Shown one piece after another: positions 8,260 through 17,829 of a stretch of 64,000 bases of DNA. The notes under the pieces are model-generated. The model saw nothing but the letters and a program-made list of their open reading frames with translations, was not told the DNA's origin and ran no database searches. Origin of the DNA: Saprospirales bacterium. GTDB lineage: Bacteria; Bacteroidota; Bacteroidia; Chitinophagales; Saprospiraceae. The position numbers and the translations under genes are program-made. The stretch spans positions 1 through 64,000 of the forward strand of contig REEO01000034.1 of NCBI GenBank assembly GCA_007695035.1, read 5' to 3'. Numbering within the stretch: the stretch's first letter is position 1; each line of letters starts with the position of its first letter.

Positions 8260-9471
8260 TCAATCGGTTCTCAATGAAACACTGATTCCGGAGGCCTTTA
8301 CAGCGGGCCATACACTGCCCAAAATACTGATGGCTGATACGGTTATTGCTACTATCACAAAATCCAAAAACCGAAGACTGATGGGATAGGAATCAACCAC
8401 AAAACCCGGCGGTACGGGAATTAGCCCCACCGTCACCTGCAGCCAGTAAAACACCAAAGCGATGAGTATCCCTACCACCATTCCACCCAATCCGATAAAA
8501 AGGCCCGACAACAGGAAAATGTGCTTAATAAATTTATTGTTGGCACCCATTGCCCTGAGAATGGATATGTCCCTTTTCTTTTCCAGCACAATCATCCACA
8601 GCGCACCCACCAGGTTAAAAGCTACCAAAATCAATGTGAGACTTATTATCGCAAAACTCACCCACTTTTCTATTTGCATAATGCGGTAGAATGCAGCATC
8701 CTGTTGATATCTGTCAAGGACATCAAATTCATCCCCCATCAATTCCTTCAAATCCCTGATTAGAGAAGAAACAGAAGCCCCTTCCCTGACAGCAATCTCA
8801 ATACCACTCACGGCTTCGGGTTCTGCCAATAGGTCCCGTACAAAATCAATGGGAACCACCACGTATTCCTGGTCAGCTTCGTGGTGTACGGCAAAAGTTC
8901 CTGCCGTTCTAATCAGACTGCTGCGAAAAGGCTGGTCCAGCGCACCGGCTCTTTGATCGGGCATATACACGGCCAGCGAGGTGAATTGATCTCTTAGATT
9001 GACTTGCAGCTTTCTCGCCATACCGGCTCCGAGCACAGCCCTTGCGCCCCCTTCCTCAGAGAGGACGAAACGACCCTCCCTCATAACCTTTTCCAGATCA
9101 GTTACCTCCTTAAAGTTGACATCCACCCCCTTTACAGTTCCTATTTCAATTCTGTCATCGTATTCAAAAAGTGCCAGGTCCTCGAGCGTAAAGGAAAAAG
9201 CCCTGACATCAGGGTGTTCCCGGAGGAAGGATTCCACATCGTCTCCCGGCAGGAAAGTCTTGCCAACTTTTGGGGTTATCTTTACCTCGGGATTGAAGTT
9301 GGAAAAAAACTGCATCAAAAGATCCTGAAAGCCATTGAAGACAGACAGTATAATAATGAGTGCGGCAGTACCCACCGAAAGACCGACCACCGATATGCCC
9401 GTGATCACATTGATTGCATTGGTCGATTTTTTGCCGATCAGGTATCTTTTCGCAAGTTGGTATTTCAGCAT
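8260..9471 (-). CDS. ABC transporter permease, LolC/LolE (FtsX) type
   Basis: Inner-membrane permease of the FtsX/MacB superfamily. It has one N-terminal membrane helix (about 22-46), a large periplasmic domain (about 47-265) and three C-terminal helices (about 275-297, 318-350, 370-395). The N-terminal YLIGKKSTNAINVITGISVVG is characteristic of the LolC/E family, which extracts lipoproteins from the inner membrane for transfer to LolA. The loop LEKKRDISILRAMGA is the coupling segment that contacts the ATPase. No LolD ATPase gene is adjacent, so it must pair with one encoded elsewhere. In Bacteroidota a single LolC/E-like subunit often forms a homodimer. It lies 62 bases after the GH3 fusion gene on the same strand. 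Confidence 0.9.
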   Translation of the reverse strand: MLKYQLAKRYLIGKKSTNAINVITGISVVGLSVGTAALIIILSVFNGFQDLLMQFFSNFNPEVKITPKVGKTFLPGDDVESFLREHPDVRAFSFTLEDLALFEYDDRIEIGTVKGVDVNFKEVTDLEKVMREGRFVLSEEGGARAVLGAGMARKLQVNLRDQFTSLAVYMPDQRAGALDQPFRSSLIRTAGTFAVHHEADQEYVVVPIDFVRDLLAEPEAVSGIEIAVREGASVSSLIRDLKELMGDEFDVLDRYQQDAAFYRIMQIEKWVSFAIISLTLILVAFNLVGALWMIVLEKKRDISILRAMGANNKFIKHIFLLSGLFIGLGGMVVGILIALVFYWLQVTVGLIPVPPGFVVDSYPISLRFLDFVIVAITVSAISILGSVWPAVKASGISVSLRTD

Positions 9472-9533
9472 TTTATCTCTATTGCATAACAGGGGTGGCC
9501 GATTGAGAGGGCAGGAACAGAATCATTAGACCC

Positions 9534-12515
9534 TCAGGCTCCCCCACTTTCTCGGGGATCAACAATGGCCCGGTACACCTTATCCTGAATTCTTATCCGG
9601 TAATTATCCCTTATAAACTTCCTGTTTTCCATGGTTGGAAAGGTCCGGTTGGACAATATGACGAATATGAGCTGATCTTTGGGATCTGCCCAGGCAGCCG
9701 TTCCGGTAAATCCCAGGTGGCCAAATGTCCTGTATGAAGCGTACTCTGACATATTGGGTCTCCTGGCTTTGTTCAATTCCTGCATATCAAAACCTATTCC
9801 TCTGCGGGTTTCCATTTGGGGGCGGGTAGTAAAAAGGGACACCGTACCCGGGTCCACTAATCGAACTCCGCCGTAATATCCACCATTGAGCAGAGATTGC
9901 ATAAGCACAGCTACCTCAGTGGCATTGGAAAAAAGACCCGCATGCCCGCTTACGCCCCCCAGCATCGCCGCCCCCATGTCGTGTACATAACCCCGGAGTC
10001 GCTCTCCCCTGAAATAGCGGTCGTCCTCGGAAGGTACGATCTGATCTGGGCTGAATTTCTCCCTCGGATTGTACATCGTCCTGCGTAGATTGAGTGGGTG
10101 AAAAATCTCCCGATTGGCAAATTCATCAATGGGACTGCCACTCACCCTGTCGATCAACTCTGCCATCATGTAAAATCCCAGGTCACTGTATCGATATCTG
10201 TTCGCTCTACCCAGTGGAGAGTTGATGATCTCACTCCAAAGTACAGACGGATACTCTGAATTGATCCACAATTGATCGCTCACTCTGAGGGCATATTGCT
10301 CAGAAGGGCCTGAGTTGCTGTAAATTTCAGGGTCGTGCAGTATTCTGCCTCTGGTATTTTGTACGGTCTCCTGGTAAAAGGGAATCCACGCCTGCAATCC
10401 GGAGCGGTGAACCATGATGTCGTGTATCTGCAAAGGCCCCTTGTCCGACGCCCTTAACTCCGGCAGGTAATACCCAATATCCCTGAATACATTTAACCGA
10501 TCCCGGTCGGAGAGTATCATGGTACTGTAGGTGGTCGAAAGCACTTTTGTCAGTGAGGCAATGTCGTAAATGTGGTTGTGTTCCACGGGCTTAATTCTTT
10601 CATAAGTGTGGTACCCAAAAGAATGTCTGTAAACTATTTTGCCCTTTCTGGCCACCACAATTTGGCAGCCGGGGGCGGCTCTATCCGCAATCATCTCCTC
10701 CACCAACTTGTCAATTTCTTTAAGAGAATTGGAACACATCCCCACCCGTTCGGGAAGGACGAATCCCAGCCGGAACTGCGATGCAATGTCCAATCCATCC
10801 CCAGCCCAGGACCTATCAGATGCAGTTACGGGAAGTCTGCCTGTTATCGCGAAAGCCCCACTCAAGCCCTGAGCGGTAAAATCTCTGAACATCTCCCCAT
10901 CGTCATATGCGACAAGCACTGTCTCAACATCATCAAAAAACCTGAGCGAATACGGACTGCCAAAAATAACCAGTGCCACACGGCTGTGCGATGCGAGCCG
11001 GTTCACAAAGCCTATGGTGGAGTTTTTGAGGCCGTAATTACCCGACAAAAACCTGCCCATGTTGTGAAGTGACACTACCACAAGGTCGCTGTCGGAAAAC
11101 CGGGTTGCAAATTCCTGCGAGGACAATTGGAGATCGTCCTGCAAAAAGTGGTGGTGTTCCCAGTCGGCGTAATCGTCCAGTCGATGCTGAAATTTATTCT
11201 TGCCTGCGGTACCGATTGCTATGGTTGTGCGCTTTTTTTCGTTATCGAGGTCGATGGGAAAAATTTCCTGTTCATCCCTCACCAGGGTCAGTGCATTCTC
11301 GATTAATTCTGATTTCAGGGCGAGTGCTTTGGGGTGGTTGACTTCCTCGGTGAGGTTATCAAGTTCGACCGGTTCGTAATTATTGAGACCCAGAAAGTAC
11401 TTGGCAGACAGTATTTTTTTAACGCTCTCCTCCAGCCTGTCAGGGCTTAACCTGCCCTCTTCATAAGCTTTTTTCAATGCAGAAAAGGTCTTGTCCACAT
11501 CAGCGGGAAGGCAGATGATGTCATTGCCCGCCAAAATTGATTTCACCTCTGCCTCTCCGGCCGGAAAGTACTTTGTAACCCCTTTCATTTCCATTGCATC
11601 GGTTATGATCAGTCCCTTGAATCTCAGCTCCTCTTTCAGAATTCCTGTAACCACATCTTTTGAGAGCGTGGTGGGCATATTGGGGGTGGAATCGTAGGCG
11701 GGAATGTGCAGGTGGGCAATCATGATGCTCTGCAAGCCCTGGGGAATGAGTTGTTTGAATGGAAATAACTCGATACTGTCGAGTCTTTCGACGCTGTGGT
11801 TTATTACGGGTAGGTCAAAATGGGAGTCCACATCCGTATCACCGTGTCCGGGGAAGTGCTTTCCGCAGGCCATCACCCCGCCGTTTTGCAAACCGCGCAT
11901 ATAGGCGTGACCCTTAACAGCTACCTGCTCCTTCACCTCTCCAAAAGAACGGTCGTTGATCACCGGATTGGCCGGATTGTTGTTGACATCGATAACGGGT
12001 GCAAAATTGATATGTACTCCGATGCGGTTAAGTTGTCTGGCAATTTCGCGGCCTTTTTGATAAACCAGATTGTTGTCCTGGATGGCTCCGAGAGTGAGTT
12101 GTCTCGGAAAGGAGATTCCGTCCTCCCTGAATCGCATACCCAGACCCCACTCTGCATCCATTGCCACCAGCATTGGGATGTTCGAAAGTTCCTGGTATTT
12201 GTTGGTGAGCCGGGCTTGCTCTAGTGGATTGCCCTGAAAAAAGCACACAGCCCCTACGTGGTATTGCTCAATTTGCCGCTTTACCTCAGCGATGTGATTT
12301 TCTCCTAAATTGGAGTGTGCCCTGATCATAATGAGTTGGCCGATTCGCTCTTTCAGGGACATTTGATCGTAAACAGAGTCCACCCAATGGATTGATTTTT
12401 CGTCTTCGACCATTTGAATGGGCCATTGGGCAATGGCTGTGTTGTGCAGGGACAGCGACAGAAGGACGCCAATCACAAGAGAAACAGTAATTTTCGAATA
12501 AAATTTATTGACCAT
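9534..12515 (-). CDS. GH3 N-acetylhexosaminidase fused to a serine beta-lactamase-like hydrolase
   Basis: A 993-residue secreted protein with two catalytic modules. After a signal peptide (about 1-29), residues 45-380 form a glycoside hydrolase family 3 domain of the NagZ type: KHFPGHGDTDVDSH at 219-232 carries the Asp230/His232 acid-base dyad, and Asp306 in IITDAMEM is the expected nucleophile. A GH3 C-terminal-like region follows (about 400-590). Residues 598-980 form a class C beta-lactamase/DD-peptidase fold with Ser654-x-x-Lys657 (SLTK), Tyr776-Ser-Asp and a C-terminal HLGFTGT. It probably removes GlcNAc and trims peptides from muropeptides in the periplasm; this is inferred from the domains. 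Its start overlaps the end of the upstream glycosyltransferase gene by 11 bases, so the two are translationally linked. Confidence 0.93.
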   Translation of the reverse strand: MVNKFYSKITVSLVIGVLLSLSLHNTAIAQWPIQMVEDEKSIHWVDSVYDQMSLKERIGQLIMIRAHSNLGENHIAEVKRQIEQYHVGAVCFFQGNPLEQARLTNKYQELSNIPMLVAMDAEWGLGMRFREDGISFPRQLTLGAIQDNNLVYQKGREIARQLNRIGVHINFAPVIDVNNNPANPVINDRSFGEVKEQVAVKGHAYMRGLQNGGVMACGKHFPGHGDTDVDSHFDLPVINHSVERLDSIELFPFKQLIPQGLQSIMIAHLHIPAYDSTPNMPTTLSKDVVTGILKEELRFKGLIITDAMEMKGVTKYFPAGEAEVKSILAGNDIICLPADVDKTFSALKKAYEEGRLSPDRLEESVKKILSAKYFLGLNNYEPVELDNLTEEVNHPKALALKSELIENALTLVRDEQEIFPIDLDNEKKRTTIAIGTAGKNKFQHRLDDYADWEHHHFLQDDLQLSSQEFATRFSDSDLVVVSLHNMGRFLSGNYGLKNSTIGFVNRLASHSRVALVIFGSPYSLRFFDDVETVLVAYDDGEMFRDFTAQGLSGAFAITGRLPVTASDRSWAGDGLDIASQFRLGFVLPERVGMCSNSLKEIDKLVEEMIADRAAPGCQIVVARKGKIVYRHSFGYHTYERIKPVEHNHIYDIASLTKVLSTTYSTMILSDRDRLNVFRDIGYYLPELRASDKGPLQIHDIMVHRSGLQAWIPFYQETVQNTRGRILHDPEIYSNSGPSEQYALRVSDQLWINSEYPSVLWSEIINSPLGRANRYRYSDLGFYMMAELIDRVSGSPIDEFANREIFHPLNLRRTMYNPREKFSPDQIVPSEDDRYFRGERLRGYVHDMGAAMLGGVSGHAGLFSNATEVAVLMQSLLNGGYYGGVRLVDPGTVSLFTTRPQMETRRGIGFDMQELNKARRPNMSEYASYRTFGHLGFTGTAAWADPKDQLIFVILSNRTFPTMENRKFIRDNYRIRIQDKVYRAIVDPRESGGA

Positions 12516-14436
12516 CAGACCTCATTTTTTCGACAATATTGGGTTCCATTTCCTTTGCTTTTTGGTGGTACTTTTCCGTCATATCCGGCCTGCCCAGATG
12601 GTGATAAGCCGAACCCAAATTGTACCAGGCCCCGGCTGCATCGGGATTGACCTCAGCGGCTTTCCCGAAAAAACTCACAGCCTCTTCATGTCGGCCGGCA
12701 AAACCGTGTGCGACCCCGAGCAATCGCAGGGTTTCGTAATCCTCCGGCATGTAGCTTTCGGCCTTAATTAAAAACTCCAAAGCTTTTTCAATGTTGCCCT
12801 CGCGCTCTCCAAAATATTGGCCGCCATCCCGGTACGCTATTCCGATGTTTTTTCTGGCTTCCCTGTAATTTGCATCCAATGCCAGTGCTTCCTTATAAGC
12901 ATTTACTGCCTCTTCATATCGCTCCAGATAATACAGTGCATTTCCCTTTAGGAGATGGGCGTTTTTATAAGTAGGATGAATTTCAATGGCTCTCTCCGCA
13001 TGCGTCAGCGCTCGCTGTAATTTTGCTTCCCTTCCACCTGCTTCAAGTCCCATCCCCGCTGCCCTGGAAGTCAATTCTCCGGCTACTGCATTGTTTAGTT
13101 TGGCTGACCGCTCACTCACAGCAATGTCCGTGGTAAAGAGTGTGTAGTTATCTTTCCAGGCGTAATTTCTGTTGAAGGTGATAAGGGCAAAAATCAGCGA
13201 AATCCCAAGTACAGCGTACAGTGCAGCACTTGACCGGCCCGGTCTCTTTTTGTGAAAAAGTTTATTGAGGTAGTGGCCCAGCACCATACAGGCACCGACT
13301 GAAGGAGTGAATAAAAACCGCTCCGACAAATTGGTGCCGATGGGAAACAATATGTTCGAGTAAGGGAATAGGGCCATGGCAAAAAACAACAGGCCGTAAG
13401 ACAGCAGCGGTTTCTTTCTAAAATTTATTAGGGTGAGATAAATCAGAAAAGCGATTAGGGCGAGACTGACCAGGGGAAGTGCATCGCTCATTTGATATAT
13501 CTCGATATGGCGCGGATAGTAGTCGTGCGTCAGTGGCCAGGGTATGACCATCAGTTTTAGGTAATGGAAAAGGATCACCAATATGGTCGCCATTTTTTCA
13601 CCCACATCAAAGGGGACATACCTACCGCCCTCCATCTTTAAAAAAGGGTTGTTCATGAGTTCCCCCGGCGCATCACCTCCAATTCCCATCCCCAGGACAG
13701 ATTGCCTGGCAATCAAAAAGACAGCAGCGGCAATAAATAGCGGAGCACTTCTGACCAGTGAATCTCTGATGGTTCGTTTTTTCAAGAGATAGAGGGCGAG
13801 CGGAACAACCACTGTGAAAACAATGGCATTTTCTTTGGAAAACAAGCCCACGGAGAACACCGCAAAAGCCAGAATCTGGGATTGTAGATTGTCCGCTTGT
13901 TTGCCAAGTAAAATGTAAAAAGCCGCCAAACCACCCAGCAATGCCATGATCTCGTCACGCCCTTTGATATTTGCCACCGCCTCGGTGTGTAGGGGATGAA
14001 CCACAAACACCAAACACAATAAAAAGGCGACCGGATAAAGGAATTCCTTCCTGAAATTGCCCCTGAAAAGCCTTTTGAAAAAGTGGAATAAAACAGCGCA
14101 GGTGATCGCGTAAAGTAACACATTGATGAGATGCCCCGGAAATGGATTGGGTCCGAAAAGTTCGTACTCCACGGCAAACATCATCGGTGTAAATGGACGA
14201 TACCTGCCCCCGGCCACCAAATCGGCCTTTCCCGCATCTTCAAAAAATCCGTAAAACGTATCGTGCTTTAAAAGACCCGGTATGCCTTTAATTCCCTGGG
14301 TGGTAAATGCATTTTCGGTAATGACAATGGCATCGTCCATCACAAAATCGTGAGACAGTGTATTGGCGTGCAGCAGAAAAGCCAGCGCAAAAATCACCCA
14401 TAAAGCCCACTTTTCCATTTTTTTCAGAACGCCCAT
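12505..14436 (-). CDS. TMTC-like membrane glycosyltransferase with TPR repeats
   Basis: A 643-residue protein. The N-terminal two thirds are a GT-C type membrane domain with about ten helices and an early acidic motif (DFVMDDAIVI, residues 29-38) where GT-C enzymes keep catalytic acids, plus the periplasmic stretch IPWPLTHDYYPRH typical of the DUF1736/TMTC family. From about residue 455 on there are at least four TPR units (e.g. AHLLKGNALYYLERYEEAVN, AWYNLGSAYHHLGRPDMTEK). Eukaryotic TMTC proteins with this layout are O-mannosyltransferases; a protein glycosylation role here is inference. The last 11 bases overlap the start of the GH3 fusion gene. A -7-like box (TATTTTTG on the minus strand, 14470-14477) lies upstream, but no clear -33 was found. 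Confidence 0.82.
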   Translation of the reverse strand: MGVLKKMEKWALWVIFALAFLLHANTLSHDFVMDDAIVITENAFTTQGIKGIPGLLKHDTFYGFFEDAGKADLVAGGRYRPFTPMMFAVEYELFGPNPFPGHLINVLLYAITCAVLFHFFKRLFRGNFRKEFLYPVAFLLCLVFVVHPLHTEAVANIKGRDEIMALLGGLAAFYILLGKQADNLQSQILAFAVFSVGLFSKENAIVFTVVVPLALYLLKKRTIRDSLVRSAPLFIAAAVFLIARQSVLGMGIGGDAPGELMNNPFLKMEGGRYVPFDVGEKMATILVILFHYLKLMVIPWPLTHDYYPRHIEIYQMSDALPLVSLALIAFLIYLTLINFRKKPLLSYGLLFFAMALFPYSNILFPIGTNLSERFLFTPSVGACMVLGHYLNKLFHKKRPGRSSAALYAVLGISLIFALITFNRNYAWKDNYTLFTTDIAVSERSAKLNNAVAGELTSRAAGMGLEAGGREAKLQRALTHAERAIEIHPTYKNAHLLKGNALYYLERYEEAVNAYKEALALDANYREARKNIGIAYRDGGQYFGEREGNIEKALEFLIKAESYMPEDYETLRLLGVAHGFAGRHEEAVSFFGKAAEVNPDAAGAWYNLGSAYHHLGRPDMTEKYHQKAKEMEPNIVEKMRSDGQ

Positions 14437-14582
14437 CGCTTTTTATCAATGCCATTTAACTAACCGATACAAAAATACGAAACTATACGGAATGGATAGC
14501 GGAGGACTCCGGAAAATTGAAAGGATAGGATTCTATGTAGCCTGGGTCTGTCAATCCCGGGAGAGATTAAAATAGGCAGGGA

Positions 14583-15344
14583 TCACTTTTCCAGAGCCAG
14601 CTTTTTAAGTCGCTGGAGAAAGGGTGAGGCGAAGATAAAGTTTTGAATAATTCCGCTATCTGTACTCAATACATCCCCACTGGATCCCTGCCAGACAAGA
14701 TGGCCGTCTTGCAGCAATATGATGTTTTCTCCAATTTCCATTACGGAGTTCATATCGTGGGTATTGATAATGGTGGTAATGTTGTTCTCGCGCGTGATAT
14801 CTCTGATTAGCTGATCGATGAGAATTGAGGTCTTGGGGTCCAGTCCACTGTTGGGTTCATCGCAAAACAAGTACTGGGGATGCATCACAATGGCCCGGGC
14901 TATTCCAACCCTTTTTTGCATACCACCGGATATTTCTGACGGATACCTGTTGTTGACTCCTTCGAGATTGACTTTTTCCAGACAACTATTTACCCGATTA
15001 CTTTTTTCAGCGGGGGTGAAATTGGTAAACATATCAAGGGGGAAGCGGATGTTCTCCTCCACAGTATAAGAATCGAAGAGAGCCGAAGCCTGAAACAACA
15101 TTCCCACTTCCATCCTGAGTTTACGAATCTGTTTTTTATTGAGCTTGTAAAAGTCTGTATCGTCGTAAAAAACGGTACCACTGGTCGGGATAATAAGACC
15201 GATCAATATTTTTAGTAACACCGTCTTTCCCGCACCACTTCGACCAATGATAAGGTTGGTTTTTCCGCGCTCAAATTCGACATTGATATCTTTGAGCACT
15301 TCCAAATCTCCAAATTGTTTGTATATTTTTTCGACCCTTATCAT
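14583..15344 (-). CDS. mlaF: ABC transporter ATP-binding protein, MlaF family
   Basis: Cytoplasmic ATPase of an MCE-type lipid transporter that moves phospholipids between inner and outer membrane. All ABC motifs are intact in the 253 residues: Walker A GRSGAGKT at 34-41, Q-loop Gln85, signature SGGMQKR at 139-145, Walker B LFCDEP with Asp162 and Glu163, D-loop SGLDP, and the switch histidine in INTHDM. The signature SGGMQKRV and the long C-terminal tail after residue 215 are typical of MlaF rather than generic importers. It follows mlaE by 7 bases in one operon. No mlaD (MCE protein) gene is adjacent. Confidence 0.92.
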   Translation of the reverse strand: MIRVEKIYKQFGDLEVLKDINVEFERGKTNLIIGRSGAGKTVLLKILIGLIIPTSGTVFYDDTDFYKLNKKQIRKLRMEVGMLFQASALFDSYTVEENIRFPLDMFTNFTPAEKSNRVNSCLEKVNLEGVNNRYPSEISGGMQKRVGIARAIVMHPQYLFCDEPNSGLDPKTSILIDQLIRDITRENNITTIINTHDMNSVMEIGENIILLQDGHLVWQGSSGDVLSTDSGIIQNFIFASPFLQRLKKLALEK

Positions 15345-15351
15345 TGCGGAA

Positions 15352-16098
15352 TTAGGTTGTTAGGAGTAAGGCGATGAAATAATCGGACAGCAGAATAAAA
15401 ACATTGCTGAAAACCACTGCTGCGGTACTGGCATTGCCGAGTTCTATGCTTCCCCCTCTCACATTGTAGCCCTGATAGGCAGGAATAGTAATCAATATAA
15501 AGGCAAAGACCACCGACTTAACGAACATCATGAATACATTATAAGGGTCGTAAAACATGCCCAGTCCTTTGATAAACTCATCTGCCGAGAAGAGCCCGAT
15601 TGGAACGGAGGCCACAAAAGCTCCAAAAATGCTGATAATCGCAGCCATAAATACCAGCAGGGGAATCATGGTGAGACCGGCGATAACTCTTGGTAAAATA
15701 AGGAAAGAGGCAGTATTCACACCCATGATTTCCATAGCGTCGATGTGTTCCTTTTGCCTCATACCCCCAATTTCGGATGCTATATTGGAGCCCACTTTAC
15801 CGGCCAAAACCAGGCATGTGATCGTCGGAGCCAACTCGATGATGGTCATATCTCTGACGATATATCCGATGTAATATCTGGGAATGAGCGTACCTCCGAG
15901 CTGATAACTGAACTGGACAGCGGTAACAGCCCCTATAAAAAAGGCTATCAAAGCCACGATAATGACGGATCCAATGCCAATATCCATCATATGCCGAATA
16001 GTCTCCCGGAAATAAATATTCAGCTTGCGCGGACCCCCCAGAGATTGTCCGAGGAGCATAACATACCGGCCGAAATGATAAATAAAATTTGTGATCAT
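15352..16098 (-). CDS. mlaE: ABC transporter permease, MlaE family
   Basis: Integral membrane subunit (248 residues, five to six hydrophobic segments) of the MCE lipid-transport system. The family hallmark, the cytoplasmic coupling stretch EIGGMRQKEHIDAMEIMGVN at about 90-109, is present, followed by PRVIAG. Partner of MlaF, encoded 7 bases downstream. It is divergent from the SDR gene; the roughly 110 bases between the two starts hold an A/T-rich segment and a short GC-rich inverted repeat (CCCG/CGGG near 16110) just before the start codon. Confidence 0.93.
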   Translation of the reverse strand: MITNFIYHFGRYVMLLGQSLGGPRKLNIYFRETIRHMMDIGIGSVIIVALIAFFIGAVTAVQFSYQLGGTLIPRYYIGYIVRDMTIIELAPTITCLVLAGKVGSNIASEIGGMRQKEHIDAMEIMGVNTASFLILPRVIAGLTMIPLLVFMAAIISIFGAFVASVPIGLFSADEFIKGLGMFYDPYNVFMMFVKSVVFAFILITIPAYQGYNVRGGSIELGNASTAAVVFSNVFILLSDYFIALLLTT

Positions 16099-16207
16099 AT
16101 AAAAAACCCGGTTCCGGGAACAGAGATTTATTTATTATTATTGCAAAAATGGGTATTTCCTTTGAAACAACCCGCATCTTTTAACATCAATTAAAACACT
16201 TGGTTCT

Positions 16208-16912
16208 ATGAAAGCTTTTATCACCGGGGCCAGCCTGGGAATTGGAAAAGCCATTGCTGAGGCCCTGGCAGCGAAAGGCTATGACCTCATACTCAACGCG
16301 CGAAACTCCGAAAGACTTAAGCATTTTAGCAAAAATCTTACTGGGAAGTACCCATCCATCCATTGCGATTGTCTGGCAGCCGACCTTACGGACCCAAAGG
16401 AACGATCTTCTCTTACCCAATCAATTCGTTCACGTCACCAAAAACTGGATGTGGTGGTTAACAACGCAGGGATTTTTGAAACCGGGGACTGCCTGCAAGA
16501 TCCCGAAGTATTCGAGACGGCAATAGATCTGCATCTTAAGGCCCCCTTCTATTTGATTGTGGACCTTAGTTCCTTACTCAGAGCTTCCCGCAATCCTCAT
16601 GTAATCAACATTGCATCAGTACAGTCTAAAACACCCAATGCCCAAAGTCCGGCCTACAGTGTTTCAAAATACGCACTTAGAGGATTGAGTGACAACATGA
16701 GAGAAGTATTCAAAAAGGATGGAATAAAGGTGACCAATGTAATGCCCGGTTACACCTGGTCCAATTCATGGGAGGGTGCTGAATTCCCTCGCGAGCGACT
16801 TATGGAACCGGAAGATATAGCCAAAGTGGTCGTCTGTGCACTCACTTTGGGCAAATCGGCAGTTATGGAGGAAGTGGTCCTCAGACCGCAGTTGGGAGAA
16901 TTCCCGGATTGA
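16208..16912 (+). CDS. SDR family NAD(P)-dependent oxidoreductase
   Basis: Classical short-chain dehydrogenase/reductase, 234 residues, cytosolic. The cofactor motif TGASLGIG is at residues 6-13, NNAG at 85-88, and the catalytic residues Ser137 and Tyr150-x-x-x-Lys154 are present. Asn30-Ala31-Arg32 after the second strand suggests NADP(H) preference (basic residue near the 2' phosphate), which is inference. The substrate is unknown; 3-oxoacyl reductase-like or small carbonyl reduction are both possible. The spacing to its neighbours is about 110 bases on either side, so it may be expressed alone. Confidence 0.9.
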   Translation: MKAFITGASLGIGKAIAEALAAKGYDLILNARNSERLKHFSKNLTGKYPSIHCDCLAADLTDPKERSSLTQSIRSRHQKLDVVVNNAGIFETGDCLQDPEVFETAIDLHLKAPFYLIVDLSSLLRASRNPHVINIASVQSKTPNAQSPAYSVSKYALRGLSDNMREVFKKDGIKVTNVMPGYTWSNSWEGAEFPRERLMEPEDIAKVVVCALTLGKSAVMEEVVLRPQLGEFPD

Positions 16913-17059
16913 TAAATGGGTACTACAGTACTTACATATGCCGTTTAATGGTCAAAATAGTTCAAGGATCGCCTGTTGCGATAATTTTTTGATCGACACC
17001 ACAGGGGTTTGAGAGGCGACATCCAACTCCTAATTACTAACAATTTCAAGCTGAATATT

Positions 17060-17776
17060 ATGAAAATATGGATTGTCACAGTTGCCTTTTTTCTTTTGCT
17101 TCCCAACCTGGTAGATGCCCAGATCGGCAATTTACTGGATCGCGCCAGAGACAGAATTGGACTGGGAGAAAGTGAAGTAGCTGCCGGCCTGAAGGAAGCC
17201 CTTGAAAAAGGTGCCGACTACGCCTCAGAGACTCTATCTGAAACGGACGGCTACTATATGAGTCCCTATAAAATTCTCCTTCCAGACGAAGCCCAAACTG
17301 TGGTTAGTCGCTTGAGTTCAGTGCCTGCATTCAGGAATTTGGAGGACGATCTGATCAAGAGAATCAACCGGGCCGCCGAACTTGCTGCTGCCAAAGCAAA
17401 ACCCATATTCAGGGATGCGATACGAGGAATGACCGTCCGCGATGCAAAGGATATTCTACTTGGTGAGGATGACGCGGCAACCCGCTATTTGCACCGCACT
17501 ACCAATGAACAACTGTTCGCTGAATTCCTCCCGGTCATTAGAGAATCTCTGGAGGAGGTCAATGCAGTGAAAGTCTGGGAGGAGGCGAGTACTGCTTACA
17601 ACCGATTACCCATGGTTTCACCAATAGATACCAGATTGGACGAACACGTTACCAACAGGGGCTTGGAGGGGCTTTTTTCCATGATTGAAAAAGAGGAAAT
17701 GAAAATCAGGACCGATGTCAGCGCCAGGACCACCGATCGGTTGAGAAAAGTTTTTGCGGAGCAGGATGACCGGTAA
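17060..17776 (+). CDS. DUF4197 domain-containing secreted protein
   Basis: A 238-residue protein with a signal peptide (KIWIVTVAFFLLLPNLVDAQ) and a mature part matching the DUF4197 family. The family pattern is seen in AAGLKEALEKGADYASETLS and GMTVRDAKDILLGEDDAATRYL, with a largely helical, charge-rich remainder. It is probably periplasmic; no function is established for the family. The ATG at 17060 is preferred over one 17 codons upstream because it begins immediately before the signal sequence. It is followed after about 50 bases by the O-methyltransferase gene. Confidence 0.87.
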   Translation: MKIWIVTVAFFLLLPNLVDAQIGNLLDRARDRIGLGESEVAAGLKEALEKGADYASETLSETDGYYMSPYKILLPDEAQTVVSRLSSVPAFRNLEDDLIKRINRAAELAAAKAKPIFRDAIRGMTVRDAKDILLGEDDAATRYLHRTTNEQLFAEFLPVIRESLEEVNAVKVWEEASTAYNRLPMVSPIDTRLDEHVTNRGLEGLFSMIEKEEMKIRTDVSARTTDRLRKVFAEQDDR

Positions 17777-17829
17777 ACAACCGGACTGTTTTCCCGTTTC
17801 CTACCTGTTTTTTCACCTAAAAAATCAGC

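Noticed and set aside
16101-16125. GC-rich hairpin before mlaE considered as a terminator or attenuator
   Set aside because: The best stem is only 4 bp with a tight loop, and no minus-strand gene upstream would need a terminator there.
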